Assembly: GCF_041102575.1 (NCBI RefSeq)
Contig: NZ_JBGCUE010000004.1
Span: forward strand, 62,001-126,000
Direction: 5' to 3'
Length of the DNA: 64,000 bases
Source: Tenuifilum sp. 4138str
GTDB taxonomy: Bacteria > Bacteroidota > Bacteroidia > Bacteroidales > Tenuifilaceae
The notes under the pieces are model-generated. The model did not search any database. It saw only the letters and a program-made list of their open reading frames with translations, and was not told the origin of the DNA. Shown piece after piece: positions 53,527-62,855 of the stretch (the first letter of the stretch is position 1; each line of letters opens with the position of its first letter). The position numbers were made by a program, and so were the translations under genes.

Positions 53527-55896
53527 ATGAGGAAGATTCTTTTAGCAATGGTAGGTGCATTATTAGTATCCCAAACCTACTCACAGGACAAGTGCCAAAT
53601 TAAAGGAAATATTGTTGACCAAAATGGTGAAGCATTACAATTTGCAACTGTACAGATTATAAATATATCAAATGGAGTTGTGAAGGGCGTTGTTACGGAT
53701 AGTTACGGCTATTTCTGTGATGAAAATATGGTAAAGGGTAGGTATAAAATAAAGATTACGTACATAGGCTTTGAAACTTTTGAAAGTGATGTTTTTGAAA
53801 TAAAGAATGGCGATACATATACCTTTAATGACATTAGCCTTGTATCAAACAATACGCAACTTTCCGAGGTAATCGTTATTGGAAGTGCCATTGTTAGCGA
53901 AATAAAACCTACTACGATTAAGTACAAAGCCAATGCGTTGGTTTCCCAGCAGGGTGGGAGTGTTGGTGATATTCTTAAGAATATGCCTTCAGTATCGATG
54001 GGTGGTAGCCCAGGGCACAACCGCGACATACGGTTTCGTGGTTTGGGTAATGCCTATACAAAAGTGCTAATCAATGGCAAAGAATCAGGATTAAAAGGGA
54101 ATAATCTAGAAACGGTTCTCGACCAAATTCCTGCTAGTAGTATTGAGAGCATTGAGATTCTCTCTGTGCCAAGTGCAGAATATAGCTCGGAAGGGATAAA
54201 TGGGATTGTAAACATAACACTCAAAGAGAATAAATTTTATGGGACTTCAGGAAGCGCACAGATACTTGCAGGGAATTTCAACGGGCTGCAAGGAGAGGTG
54301 GGTTTAAGCCACAAAACATCTAAGTATTCCATATTTGGACAGTACGATTTTCAGCAACGAACTTTGCCCAAGGAGAAAACGGAATTTAAAACCAATTTTA
54401 ATAATGTTAACATTACTGGTTACGATGAAAAAGTGGAGTTTGAAGAAAAATCTTTCAATAATCACTTCCTTAGAACAGGCTTTGAATTCAACCCATTACC
54501 AAAAACATTCTTTAGAGCTGAATATATCTATGGTTATCAACTGGAGGAAAAGAGCAAGAACACAATAATAACTAAACAAAATGCCGATGGGTCTTTTAAA
54601 TCAGCACAGCAAGAAAAAAAGCCTGAATTAAATCCAAACACTTATCAACAAATAGTTACATCCATTGTTCATACCTGGAAGAACCGCTCAGTGAAAGCAG
54701 ATTTCTCGTATATGAACAGCCTTCAAAAGTTAGAGGATTATAAAAGTCTTTACAACATAGATGAAACTGGACGTTTGCTTGATTTTCAACCTAAACTTGA
54801 AAACAAAAATGAATCGAAAATGGTAGATGATTATAATTGGAATGTATCAATTAACGACATTAAAATTTATGATCATAATATCAAACTAGGCTATTCAGGG
54901 AAGTATGAGGTAAGCGATTTCAGGTTGTCGGTTGATAAATACAACTATAGCGATACGCTTTGGATTACCCAAGCAAGTGGATTCGACAATTTTAATCTAA
55001 CATACGAAAACCACGCCTTCTTTATTAGTGACGAGTTCAGCTTTGATTTCTTACGCGCTAAAGCAGGGCTAAGGTACGAGTATTCTGAGCTTGTTGGACA
55101 TGCAGAGGGGAATGTTTATAACGGCAAAGGGGCAAATAATATTCTGCTCCCAAACCTATCACTTACACTAAATATTGATAAAACCCAGTACTTTAGCGTA
55201 AACTTCGGAAGGCGTATTCGCCGCCCAGGGTATAAAGACTTAAATCCTTACCTAGAAGAAAAGAACCCTGGTGAGTTCAAGCAAGGTAATCCTGACCTTA
55301 TGCCCGAGACGGCTTGGGCTTACGAGGTTGGATATTTTAAAAACTTCAAACGTTTCAATTTTGGGACAAATGTGTTTTACCGTGATATAAACGACGTTAT
55401 TCAAAAGAATATCACCGAAGACAACCTTGGAAATAGAACAGAAACGCCACAAAATACTGGACACGCAAAGTTAATGGGAGTTGAATTTATGAGTGCAGTT
55501 AAACCCTTTCGTTTCTGGGAATTCAATGCAAACTACTCAATTTTCCATTCTGAAATAACCTCTGGCGAGTATCAGGGTGATGCGTTGAAAGACCAGTTTA
55601 AGTGGTCGGCCAAGGTTATCAACGATTTTAAATTACCATACAGCACAAAGATTCAGTTTGCATTTAACGCAATAGGCCCAAAAATATCTAATGAGAAAGA
55701 AGAGAATACCATCTGGTTTGCTGATTTGGGGATAGAAAAAAACATAACCGATAAAGGGTCTATCATATTTAGAGTCAGTGATTTGTTAAACAGCTTAGAA
55801 AAAGAGAAAATTGAAATTACCGACAAGTCAACTACTCGTGCCATTGAAACAACCGAAGGTAGAATTTTTATGTTAGGTTTAAAGTATAATTTTTAA
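53527..55896 (+). CDS. TonB-dependent outer-membrane receptor
   Basis: This 789-residue receptor uses the start at 53527, which begins a signal peptide (MRKILLAMVGALLVSQTYSQ); the frame is open back to 53479. It has a CarboxypepD_reg-like domain (about 22-105; IVDQNGEALQFATV), a plug domain (about 120-230; IGDILKNMPSVSM-like, VLINGKESGLKGN, IESIEILSVPSAEYSSEGINGIVNI) and an outer-membrane barrel ending in the aromatic strand GLKYNF. The substrate is unknown; iron chelates are plausible given the neighbours. The PepSY gene follows after 8 bp. Confidence 0.9.
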   Translation: MRKILLAMVGALLVSQTYSQDKCQIKGNIVDQNGEALQFATVQIINISNGVVKGVVTDSYGYFCDENMVKGRYKIKITYIGFETFESDVFEIKNGDTYTFNDISLVSNNTQLSEVIVIGSAIVSEIKPTTIKYKANALVSQQGGSVGDILKNMPSVSMGGSPGHNRDIRFRGLGNAYTKVLINGKESGLKGNNLETVLDQIPASSIESIEILSVPSAEYSSEGINGIVNITLKENKFYGTSGSAQILAGNFNGLQGEVGLSHKTSKYSIFGQYDFQQRTLPKEKTEFKTNFNNVNITGYDEKVEFEEKSFNNHFLRTGFEFNPLPKTFFRAEYIYGYQLEEKSKNTIITKQNADGSFKSAQQEKKPELNPNTYQQIVTSIVHTWKNRSVKADFSYMNSLQKLEDYKSLYNIDETGRLLDFQPKLENKNESKMVDDYNWNVSINDIKIYDHNIKLGYSGKYEVSDFRLSVDKYNYSDTLWITQASGFDNFNLTYENHAFFISDEFSFDFLRAKAGLRYEYSELVGHAEGNVYNGKGANNILLPNLSLTLNIDKTQYFSVNFGRRIRRPGYKDLNPYLEEKNPGEFKQGNPDLMPETAWAYEVGYFKNFKRFNFGTNVFYRDINDVIQKNITEDNLGNRTETPQNTGHAKLMGVEFMSAVKPFRFWEFNANYSIFHSEITSGEYQGDALKDQFKWSAKVINDFKLPYSTKIQFAFNAIGPKISNEKEENTIWFADLGIEKNITDKGSIIFRVSDLLNSLEKEKIEITDKSTTRAIETTEGRIFMLGLKYNF

Positions 55897-55904
55897 TTTC
55901 AAAA

Positions 55905-56666
55905 ATGAGAAGAATTGCATATTATTTCCGAAAATGGCATAGCTGGATTGGAGTTGTTTTCACCTTACCCTTAATAATTATTTCAATAACTGGGATTATC
56001 CTTGCTTTTCAGGATAGTTTTAAAAACACATCCAAAGAGCCGCAGATTAATGTTAAGTGGCTACCTGGCTATTCCGAAAAAGCATTAAGAAATGAATTTG
56101 AGAATAAGATTAATGAAGTTTTTTCTATTGCTATTTCAAAAGATTCAACCTATTATTATGGGACTGGAGCTGGTGTGTTTTACAACAAAAACGACAGCAC
56201 TGGATTTTTTTCTAAACTTGCAGGGTTAGAAATCCGTTGTGTTGTTGTTGGTGATTTGTTCTTGTTTGCTGGGGGGAAGCAAGGGCTTTTCAGGGTACAA
56301 TTATTTGATCAAAGTGTAACAACAATTTTAAGCAAAGACATTCATTCCATTTGTCTTACCAATGATTCAACATTAATAGTATCGGATAAAAAAAATTTAT
56401 ACGTTTCGAATGATTATGGCTCTTTCTGGAAGAATATTAAATTCAGCAAAGCCTTTGATAGCAAACAATTCAAAACAGAGAATCCAAAAATGTACAAAAT
56501 ACCGTTGCATAAATTAAACTTAGATTTACACACAGGAAAAGCGTTTTTTGGCAAAAAATTTGACTGGTTATGGATTGTATTTGTTAGTTTGAGTTTATTA
56601 TTTCTAACCCTCACAGGTCTTTATATGTGGATAAAGAAAAAGACAAGAATGAAAATAAAAACTTAG
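55905..56666 (+). CDS. PepSY-associated membrane protein
   Basis: This 253-residue protein has two membrane helices, one after the typical start RRIAYYFRKWHSWIGVVFTLPLIIISITG (about 14-36) and one near the end (about 223-245, then KKKTRMK). About 185 periplasmic residues lie between, partly beta-propeller-like (NDSTYYYGTGAGVFY, NDYGSFWKN). PepSY-TM proteins often sit beside siderophore receptors and are thought to reduce or process the metal complex. It is shorter than the usual four-helix PepSY-TM proteins. Confidence 0.82.
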   Translation: MRRIAYYFRKWHSWIGVVFTLPLIIISITGIILAFQDSFKNTSKEPQINVKWLPGYSEKALRNEFENKINEVFSIAISKDSTYYYGTGAGVFYNKNDSTGFFSKLAGLEIRCVVVGDLFLFAGGKQGLFRVQLFDQSVTTILSKDIHSICLTNDSTLIVSDKKNLYVSNDYGSFWKNIKFSKAFDSKQFKTENPKMYKIPLHKLNLDLHTGKAFFGKKFDWLWIVFVSLSLLFLTLTGLYMWIKKKTRMKIKT

Positions 56667-57356
56667 CACTATCCATCCCTTCGCTTTCAGGCACTTTGGC
56701 AAAACTCACATAGCCATACTACAAGCCTACATAGCCAAATATCCTTTCTACCCATCCCGAACAGGGAAGAATGATACGGTATGACTGTGCAGCAAAGGTT
56801 GATACAAAATGAAACCACAAGGAAATAATTAATTACCATGTGTTAAAAAGGTTGAACTTCAGAGCGATTTCGTACACAGGGTCTTTTTCATTGGGGGTCA
56901 AAAACGTAACACGCTCTCCCACATTCCCCCTCCACCCAGCCATTGGCGGTCAGCCTAAATGACGACAAATGGACAAAGTGGTACTATTATGGAAAGAATA
57001 TACACTTGTTCGCACGCATCGGGGGACGCGTGCGCTCTTTTAATACTGTATCATTTATGATGTGCCCCCATGTGTTATTGTATTCCATGTGAGTTTTTTC
57101 AAAGTCGACCGTCCATTTTAGTTGGTTGCACCTCCAAAGGCAAGTTTGAGCGTAACCTAACATTGCGCCTTGGCCGGTATAGATGAAAAACTGATCGAAA
57201 GCACGAGCGAGAAATTTTTTTTACTAGATTTGCTGAAATTTTTGGGAGGGTTTTGTATACATCGCACGCATATTGTGGCTCGCACCAACGTGGGTATGAA
57301 TTTTGTAAAATTGATTATAATGTTAATACATTTAACCAATCTAATTTATACGAAAT
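56667..57356. other. Gene-free 690-bp region containing the left copy of a direct repeat
   Basis: No supported gene is present. 57007-57098 carries the left copy of a repeat described separately. Short frames at 57157-57339 and 57170-57376 are not convincing. Confidence 0.5.
57007..57098 (+). repeat. Direct repeat, left copy
   Basis: TGTTCGCACGCATCGGGGG with a following ACGCGTGCGCTCTTTT, then AATACTGTATCATTTATG and, further on, TATTCCATG, matches the right copy at 57828-57931. A GCACGC/GCGTGC palindrome is included. Confidence 0.7.
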
Positions 57357-57752
57357 ATGAAGCCAAAGTTTACTGAAATTCTGCTAGTGTTAGGTTTAGT
57401 TTTAGCAGGAATTCTTAAAGGTATTACCAGCAGCGCTACGTTCCTACTAGTAATTATCTTTCTTTCAATTCTACTGTCTGGTTACTATTTATTCTTCTAC
57501 AGGAATAACATAAGCGGCGATAGTAAATTATTAAACATAACAACCCGCTGGGCGCTTTCATTATTCCCCATTGCGTTTGTAATAACATTTTTCACCCCTA
57601 ATACAGGCAGGATTTTGAGTTTGCTTTACTTTGCCTTTTGCATTATAATAACCATTTTAAAATCCCGAAACAAAACATCCGACAGATATGAGCTGATTAG
57701 AATGTACTTGCTATTAACCATTTTAACATGTACAGGTCTATCGTTCCCTTAA
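57357..57752 (+). CDS. Small membrane protein of unknown function
   Basis: This 131-residue protein has about four helices: residues 7-24, 26-48, 66-84 and 86-98, with a further hydrophobic stretch at 114-128. The loop between helices 2 and 3 carries FYRNNISGDSKLL. I do not recognise a family. It lies between the two copies of the direct repeat, so it may have arrived as part of a mobile unit. It has no clear promoter. Confidence 0.6.
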   Translation: MKPKFTEILLVLGLVLAGILKGITSSATFLLVIIFLSILLSGYYLFFYRNNISGDSKLLNITTRWALSLFPIAFVITFFTPNTGRILSLLYFAFCIIITILKSRNKTSDRYELIRMYLLLTILTCTGLSFP

Positions 57753-57827
57753 TTTTATGGTCAATTTCAACTAAATTGGGATAATTGAACAACCCGATTT
57801 TTGTTAAATAAGTTTTCGGTGTTCTAC

Positions 57828-57931
57828 TGTTCGTGCGCATTGGGGGAAGCGTGCGCTCTTTTCAATACTGTATCATTTATGCTATGACAACCCGTTCGCG
57901 CGGAATAGAATTCCATGCGATGGTTGTTTTG
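57828..57931 (+). repeat. Direct repeat, right copy
   Basis: TGTTCGTGCGCATTGGGGG, AGCGTGCGCTCTTTT, AATACTGTATCATTTATG and AATTCCATG follow the same order as the copy 821 bp upstream, with scattered changes. Confidence 0.7.
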
Positions 57932-57984
57932 CTATTAGCCAGTATCATTTTTTTGTTCTGCTTTCCCATTCCACCTTTTTAAAG

Positions 57985-57992
57985 TAACTTTG
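57985..57992 (+). promoter_or_regulatory. -7 box of obg
   Basis: TAACTTTG is a full match to TAnnTTTG. It lies 20 bp before the ATG at 58013, so the upstream TTG at 58004 would be almost at the transcription start; this supports the ATG. The -33 element is weak. Confidence 0.5.
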
Positions 57993-58012
57993 CGGGTAGT
58001 TTATTGCAGGAC

Positions 58013-59005
58013 ATGTCAAACTCGAACTTTGTAGATTACGTTAAGATATTTTGCCGTTCGGGCAAGGGTGGTGCGGGGAGCATACACTTCCGCAGGGAGA
58101 AGTTTGTCCCCAAAGGCGGCCCCGATGGTGGCGATGGTGGCCGCGGAGGCCATATTTACCTGAAGGGGAACAGCCAGCTATGGACTTTACTTCATCTGAA
58201 ATATCAACGTCATATTTTTGCAGGCGATGGTGAATCGGGGAGTGGTGCCCGTTGTACGGGTAAGGATGGCGAGGATGTTTACATTGAGGTGCCCATTGGC
58301 ACCATTGCCCGCGATGCCGAAACCAATGAGATGATTGCTGAAATTGCCGAGCACGGCCAGGTAGAGATGATTTTGAAGGGTGGGCGCGGAGGTTTGGGTA
58401 ACTGGAACTTTCGGACGGCAACCCTGCAAACCCCGCGGTTTGCTCAACCCGGCGAACCCGCACAGGAGGGCTACGTTATCCTGGAATTAAAAATACTGGC
58501 CGATGTGGGACTGGTTGGTTTCCCAAATGCCGGTAAATCGACATTGCTGTCGGTGGTGAGTGCGGCCAAACCCAAAATTGCCGACTACCCTTTTACTACC
58601 TTGGTACCAAACCTTGGAATTGTTCGATACCGCGACGATAGGTCGTTTGTAATGGCCGATATCCCTGGTATTATTGAAGGTGCCCATGAGGGGAAAGGGT
58701 TAGGACTTCGCTTTTTACGCCACATTGAGCGCAACTCCATGCTACTCTTCATGGTGCCAGCCGATTCCGACGATATTTACGGGCAATACCAAATACTGGT
58801 GAACGAACTAAAAATGTACAACCCGGAACTGCTCGATAAGAAAAGGGCTCTTGCCATCACTAAATGCGACCTGGTGGACGAACAGGCTAAAAAGAAAATT
58901 TCAAAGCATCTGCCCGAAATACCTGCTGTGTTTATCTCGTCGGTAACCGGCGAGGGTATTGAGCGGTTAAAGGATGTGCTTTGGGATAACCTAAACCAAC
59001 AGTAA
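58013..59005 (+). CDS. obg: GTPase ObgE/CgtA
   Basis: This 330-residue Obg GTPase has the glycine-rich Obg fold (about 1-155; [40 protein letters not shown]), then the G domain with GFPNAGKST, the switch II segment [20 protein letters not shown] for base recognition and SSVTGEG. It acts in 50S ribosome assembly and the stringent response. The C-terminal extra domain of some Obg proteins is absent. The ATG at 58013 is chosen over the TTG at 58004. The PAP2 gene follows after 2 bp. Confidence 0.96.
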   Translation: MSNSNFVDYVKIFCRSGKGGAGSIHFRREKFVPKGGPDGGDGGRGGHIYLKGNSQLWTLLHLKYQRHIFAGDGESGSGARCTGKDGEDVYIEVPIGTIARDAETNEMIAEIAEHGQVEMILKGGRGGLGNWNFRTATLQTPRFAQPGEPAQEGYVILELKILADVGLVGFPNAGKSTLLSVVSAAKPKIADYPFTTLVPNLGIVRYRDDRSFVMADIPGIIEGAHEGKGLGLRFLRHIERNSMLLFMVPADSDDIYGQYQILVNELKMYNPELLDKKRALAITKCDLVDEQAKKKISKHLPEIPAVFISSVTGEGIERLKDVLWDNLNQQ

Positions 59006-59007
59006 TT

Positions 59008-59571
59008 ATGATTGATTACCTGGTAAAACTCGACACCGACCTATTTCTCTTCCTTAACGGGTTGCACAGCCCTTTCTGGGATAGTGTTATGCTTTTTGCA
59101 TCGGGAAAGCTCACATGGTTACCGTTTTACCTGTTGTTAATCTACTTCATTGCCCGAAAGCATAAGTGGAAAACCCTTTGGTGGCTGCTGGCAATTGCAG
59201 TTGTTGTTCTTGTAGCCGACCAGCTCTCAGTACATCTCTTTAAAAATGTTTTTCAAAGGTTAAGGCCATGCCACAACCCCGATTTAAGTGGTGTAATCCA
59301 TCTTGTGGGTAGATGTGGGGGTAAGTTTGGTTTTGTTTCGTCGCACGCAGCCAATACATTTGGTGTTGCAGTCTTTTTGAGTATGCTATACAGGAACCGT
59401 TGGGCAGGAGTTGGTTTGCTCATTTGGGCAGCGTTTGTTTCGTATAGCCGTATATACCTTGGGGTGCATTACCCTGCCGATGTAATTGTAGGTGCATTAC
59501 TTGGCAGCGTAGTGGGTTTTGCATTATGGAAACCAGCAACCTGGTTGATGGAGCGATATACCAAAAGCTAA
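59008..59571 (+). CDS. PAP2 family phosphatase
   Basis: This 187-residue membrane protein has the three PAP2 motifs: KNVFQRLRP (KX6RP), SSHAANT (PSGH-like, with Ala for Gly) and SRIYLGVHYPAD (SRX5HX3D), and about five helices. It probably dephosphorylates a lipid phosphate such as undecaprenyl pyrophosphate or phosphatidylglycerol phosphate. It is followed closely by pssA, in line with lipid metabolism. Confidence 0.92.
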   Translation: MIDYLVKLDTDLFLFLNGLHSPFWDSVMLFASGKLTWLPFYLLLIYFIARKHKWKTLWWLLAIAVVVLVADQLSVHLFKNVFQRLRPCHNPDLSGVIHLVGRCGGKFGFVSSHAANTFGVAVFLSMLYRNRWAGVGLLIWAAFVSYSRIYLGVHYPADVIVGALLGSVVGFALWKPATWLMERYTKS

Positions 59572-59595
59572 AATTTGAATGAATTAATTTTGTAT

Positions 59596-60354
59596 ATGAA
59601 CAGAATAACCCGCGTTATAAGACATATTCCCAATGGAATTACTCTGCTAAACCTATTTTCGGGTAGCCTTTCAATTGTGGCAGCATTCGAAGGTCGACTG
59701 GAACTTGCTGGTTTGCTCATCATAATTTCCGGTGTTCTTGATTTCCTGGATGGTTTTACGGCAAGGTTGATTGGTGCTTATACCCAGCTAGGCAAGGAAC
59801 TTGACTCGCTTTCGGATGTGGTTAGCTTTGGGGTTGCGCCAGCCGTAATTCTTTATCACATGCTTCGCCAGAGCATTGGAATTAGTGATTGTCATGGCAT
59901 TTTTGAGGGGCACTTTGTATTAGTAATTCCTTTTCTTGTGGCTGTATTTTCATCGCTTCGTCTTGGTTTATTCAATATTGATGAGCGACAAACAAGTTCG
60001 TTTATTGGATTGCCAACACCAGCAAATGCTTTTCTGATAATTGGATTGGTTTTTGGCGCAAACAGTAGCTGGAGTGGTTTGTTTAACCCAATTGTTGGTT
60101 CGCCAGTAGTCCTGATTGTTCTAGCAATTATATCCTCGTTTTTGATGGTTTGTGAATTACCCATGTTCTCACTTAAAATCAAGTCGTTAAAACCATCGGT
60201 AGCCTACAAACAGCTTACCTTTCTAGCTGGAGCTGTTGTATTTATTGCCATTTTTCAAAAGGCAGCACTTTCAATTATCATTGCTTGGTATATCGTTCTA
60301 TCAACTATCTACTATTTATGGGATAAGTTGATAAATAAAGATTTTCAGAGCTGA
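59596..60354 (+). CDS. pssA: CDP-diacylglycerol-serine O-phosphatidyltransferase
   Basis: This 252-residue integral membrane enzyme makes phosphatidylserine, the precursor of phosphatidylethanolamine. The CDP-alcohol phosphotransferase signature starts at about D52 (DGFTARLIG, then GKELDSLSD), preceded by IPNGITLLNLFSGSLSI, typical of bacterial type II PssA. It has about seven helices. The frame is open from a TTG at 59575, but the ATG at 59596 is preferred. No psd gene is in the window. Confidence 0.92.
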   Translation: MNRITRVIRHIPNGITLLNLFSGSLSIVAAFEGRLELAGLLIIISGVLDFLDGFTARLIGAYTQLGKELDSLSDVVSFGVAPAVILYHMLRQSIGISDCHGIFEGHFVLVIPFLVAVFSSLRLGLFNIDERQTSSFIGLPTPANAFLIIGLVFGANSSWSGLFNPIVGSPVVLIVLAIISSFLMVCELPMFSLKIKSLKPSVAYKQLTFLAGAVVFIAIFQKAALSIIIAWYIVLSTIYYLWDKLINKDFQS

Positions 60355-60371
60355 TTAATGCAAATTTTGGC

Positions 60372-60379
60372 TAATTTTG
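60372..60379 (+). promoter_or_regulatory. Candidate -7 box of purS
   Basis: TAATTTTG fits TAnnTTTG and lies 22 bp before the purS ATG. No TTTG was found at the expected -33 distance. Confidence 0.4.
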
Positions 60380-60401
60380 TCCGAAGTAAAATCGATATAA
60401 A

Positions 60402-60659
60402 ATGAAGTTTTTAGCAGAAATCAATGTGATGCCGCTTAAGGCTCTGCTCGACCCCCAGGGGAAGGCAGTTAATGCAACCCTACATGGGATTGGGTTCAAG
60501 GAAGTATCCAATGTTCGAATTGGGAAGCACATCAACCTTGAAATTGAAGCAGCAAACCGTGAGGTGGCCATGGAAAAGGTAACCGAAATATGCTCAAAGG
60601 TGCTCTCGAACCCAGTAATGGAAGGGTACGATTTTAAGCTAACCGAGATAACCGAATAG
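60402..60659 (+). CDS. purS: Phosphoribosylformylglycinamidine synthase subunit PurS
   Basis: This 85-residue protein begins MKFLAEINVMPLKALLDPQGKAVNATL and has the PurS core GFKEVSNVRIGKHINLEIE and KVLSNPVMEGYDFKLTEI. PurS bridges PurQ and small PurL in the FGAM synthase of purine synthesis. No purQ or purL is nearby. It is convergent with the DAHP synthase gene, with stops only 3 bp apart. Confidence 0.92.
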   Translation: MKFLAEINVMPLKALLDPQGKAVNATLHGIGFKEVSNVRIGKHINLEIEAANREVAMEKVTEICSKVLSNPVMEGYDFKLTEITE

Positions 60660-60662
60660 GGC

Positions 60663-61790
60663 TTACTCGCCGTTGGTTAAACGGTTGCCACGTAATATTT
60701 CGGCCTGTTTCTTTATGGATTCCTTGTGAACCAGCTGAAGCAGGCTTTTTATATACTCTTCATCGAGCCCCAAACGCTTCCCGCACTCAATGCGCGACTC
60801 AAGAATTTTTTCCCACCTGCGTAGCTGAAAAATTGTAACGTTATTAGTCCGTTTATACTCACCAATCTGCTCAACCAGCCGCATACGGTTAGCTAACAAT
60901 TCAATAATTTGCTGGTCAATGGAGTCTATCTTGTTGCGAACCTGTTCAAGGAAGTTGGCAAACTCGTTATTAACCGATGTGTTCTGATGGAAAGTTAATT
61001 CCGAAAGCATATTTGTAAAGGCATCGGGAGTAAGCTGCTGACGGGCATCGCTAAGGGCAATTGCTGGGTTGGGGTGAACCTCGACCATTAGCCCATCCAT
61101 GGACAGGTCGAGTGCATGCTGAGCAATTTCGGGTACAAGGTTAGCCGCTCCTGCAATATGGCTGGGATCGCAAATAATGGGTAGGCTGGGTATACGACTT
61201 TTAAGGTCGATGGCAAGCTCCCACTTGGGGATGTTGCGTAAGCGTGAACGTTCGTATGGATGAAAACCCCTGTGTATGGCAGCTAGGCGTGTGATGCCTG
61301 AACGCCAAAGGCGTTCAAGGGTTCCAATCCATAGTTCAAGGTCAGGAGTAATGGGATTTTTTACCAGTACCGGGATGCTGGTTCCGGCAAGTACCGAGGC
61401 CAGCTGCTCAACCAGAAATGGGTTTGTGGTTGTGCGTGCACCCACCCAAACCATATCAATTCCATACTTAAGTGCCAGTTCCAAGTGCTGAGGCATAGCC
61501 ACCTCTGTGGCAACGGCCAAGCCAGTTTCATCTTTTACACGTTTAAGCCACTGCAAACCCTTTTCGCCGGCACCCTCAAAGCCTCCCGGGCGGGTTCGTG
61601 GTTTCCATATACCAGCACGGAAAACCCTAACGTTCCCATTGCGGGCAAGCGCATGGGCCGCTGTAAGCACCTGCTCCTCGCTCTCGGCACTGCATGGCCC
61701 GGCAATAATTAGGGGGTAATTTAGGTTTAATCCCCACTCGGTTAAGGGCGATATTTCAATTCTGGGTTCCAATTCAGTTTTAGTATTCAA
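60663..61790 (-). CDS. Bifunctional DAHP synthase / chorismate mutase
   Basis: This 375-residue fusion starts the shikimate pathway and also commits chorismate to Phe/Tyr. The N-terminal type I-beta DAHP synthase (about 12-270) has IIAGPCSAES, FRAGIWKPRTRPGGFEG, VLVKNPITPD and ICDPSHIAG. The C-terminal AroQ-type chorismate mutase (about 283-368) has VRNKIDSIDQQIIELLANRMRLVEQIGEYK. Such fusions are frequent in Bacteroidota. A TAACTTTG -7 box (61795-61802) overlaps the gene's immediate upstream DNA. Confidence 0.94.
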   Translation of the reverse strand: MNTKTELEPRIEISPLTEWGLNLNYPLIIAGPCSAESEEQVLTAAHALARNGNVRVFRAGIWKPRTRPGGFEGAGEKGLQWLKRVKDETGLAVATEVAMPQHLELALKYGIDMVWVGARTTTNPFLVEQLASVLAGTSIPVLVKNPITPDLELWIGTLERLWRSGITRLAAIHRGFHPYERSRLRNIPKWELAIDLKSRIPSLPIICDPSHIAGAANLVPEIAQHALDLSMDGLMVEVHPNPAIALSDARQQLTPDAFTNMLSELTFHQNTSVNNEFANFLEQVRNKIDSIDQQIIELLANRMRLVEQIGEYKRTNNVTIFQLRRWEKILESRIECGKRLGLDEEYIKSLLQLVHKESIKKQAEILRGNRLTNGE

Positions 61791-61794
61791 GCAG

Positions 61795-61833
61795 CAAAGT
61801 TAACCACAAAATTTATGTTTTGTTTACAAAACA
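61795..61833 (-). promoter_or_regulatory. Candidate promoter and palindrome before DAHP synthase
   Basis: TAACTTTG (61802-61795, minus strand) is a full -7 match. At 61816-61833 lies TGTTTTGT-TT-ACAAAACA, an 8-bp-arm palindrome that also provides the stop of the radical SAM gene. It may be an operator or only a chance overlap. Confidence 0.35.
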
Positions 61834-62825
61834 TCGTATTGCCCACCGTAACGTTCTGCAAGGTCGGTAGATGAATTACTCAGCCGGATTGAGAAAATGG
61901 ATTTAAGTAAAGCTTTATGCCAACCTGTTCGTTTTAAGAATTGCCTGTAGGTTTCGGTTTTCCATCTGAAATTGTTGTCAACCACAACTTGTGGCGATAC
62001 ATACTTGTATGTTTGTGCAATTACTGGATTACTTTTTTGTTGACTACTAGGATTTTGTGTATTAGCAAGTAAAGTGATGCCATGTTTTTTGCACGTAGTG
62101 CGCAGCGATTCAATTACACGGTTATACAATGATATGCTCTCGCCGCTAAACGGCTTAAAATAGGCACCTCCAATTTCCATTATTGGTCTAACCTGAAGGG
62201 TATCAATAGGGTAGCTCCCAAACACATCAAAAAATTGCTCCAGCTCTTGAATGTTATCAGGATTAGCCGTAAAGTTCATACGTATTGAAAAAGCAATTTT
62301 ACTATCATCCTTAAGGGTTTTAATATTTTCAAGAAGGCCTATAAGTTTTTCCCATTTGGCGCCCACCATAAAGTTTTCATAGGTTTCCTTTTGCGTAGCA
62401 TGAACCGAGAGTGTAAGCTCATTTAACCCAGCACTGCTAAGGGTTATCAGGTCGTTTTTTGAAAGCAGCTGCCCGTTAGTAACAATTCCAACGTGGGGAA
62501 CATTATGCCTTTTGGCCAACTCAACTATATAGATAAAATCAGGATGAATGGTAGGCTCGGCACCGCATCCAACCATTACCTGTAGGGCATTACCAAACAG
62601 ATTTTTTGCCAGTAGCTCAAGCTCTACTTTTGAAAATGTTTTGGGTTGCGCTTTCCTACTTTTACTGAAGTAGCACATCAGGCAGCGTAGGTTGCAGGCA
62701 AATATGGGGTCAATCCTAACTGAGTAGTATCGCCTGTTCAGCAGCTGAGCCATAAAGATTAGGAGTAACTTTAAACGGTTACTCCTAATAGCGCGGTTAA
62801 GCTTAAGTAAGTTATAAATGTTCAT
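61824..62825 (-). CDS. Radical SAM protein with CX3CX2C motif
   Basis: This 333-residue protein has cluster cysteines C44, C48 and C51 (CNLRCLMC), GCGAEPTIHPDF for SAM, GIVTNGQLLSK and LTLSVHATQKETYENF, all usual for radical SAM enzymes of the MoaA/SPASM-like class. The C-terminal part lacks an obvious extra cluster Cys set. The substrate is unknown. It lies between the cydB group and DAHP synthase on the same strand. Confidence 0.87.
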   Translation of the reverse strand: MNIYNLLKLNRAIRSNRLKLLLIFMAQLLNRRYYSVRIDPIFACNLRCLMCYFSKSRKAQPKTFSKVELELLAKNLFGNALQVMVGCGAEPTIHPDFIYIVELAKRHNVPHVGIVTNGQLLSKNDLITLSSAGLNELTLSVHATQKETYENFMVGAKWEKLIGLLENIKTLKDDSKIAFSIRMNFTANPDNIQELEQFFDVFGSYPIDTLQVRPIMEIGGAYFKPFSGESISLYNRVIESLRTTCKKHGITLLANTQNPSSQQKSNPVIAQTYKYVSPQVVVDNNFRWKTETYRQFLKRTGWHKALLKSIFSIRLSNSSTDLAERYGGQYDVL

Positions 62826-62855
62826 TAAACCATTGTTGATGCAGGCAAATCTACA

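Noticed and set aside
57120-57180. Integron attC site (ACCTAAC with nearby GCGCC)
   Set aside because: Only one half of the core motifs is visible, no matching GTTRRRY lies at the right distance, and no integrase is in the window.
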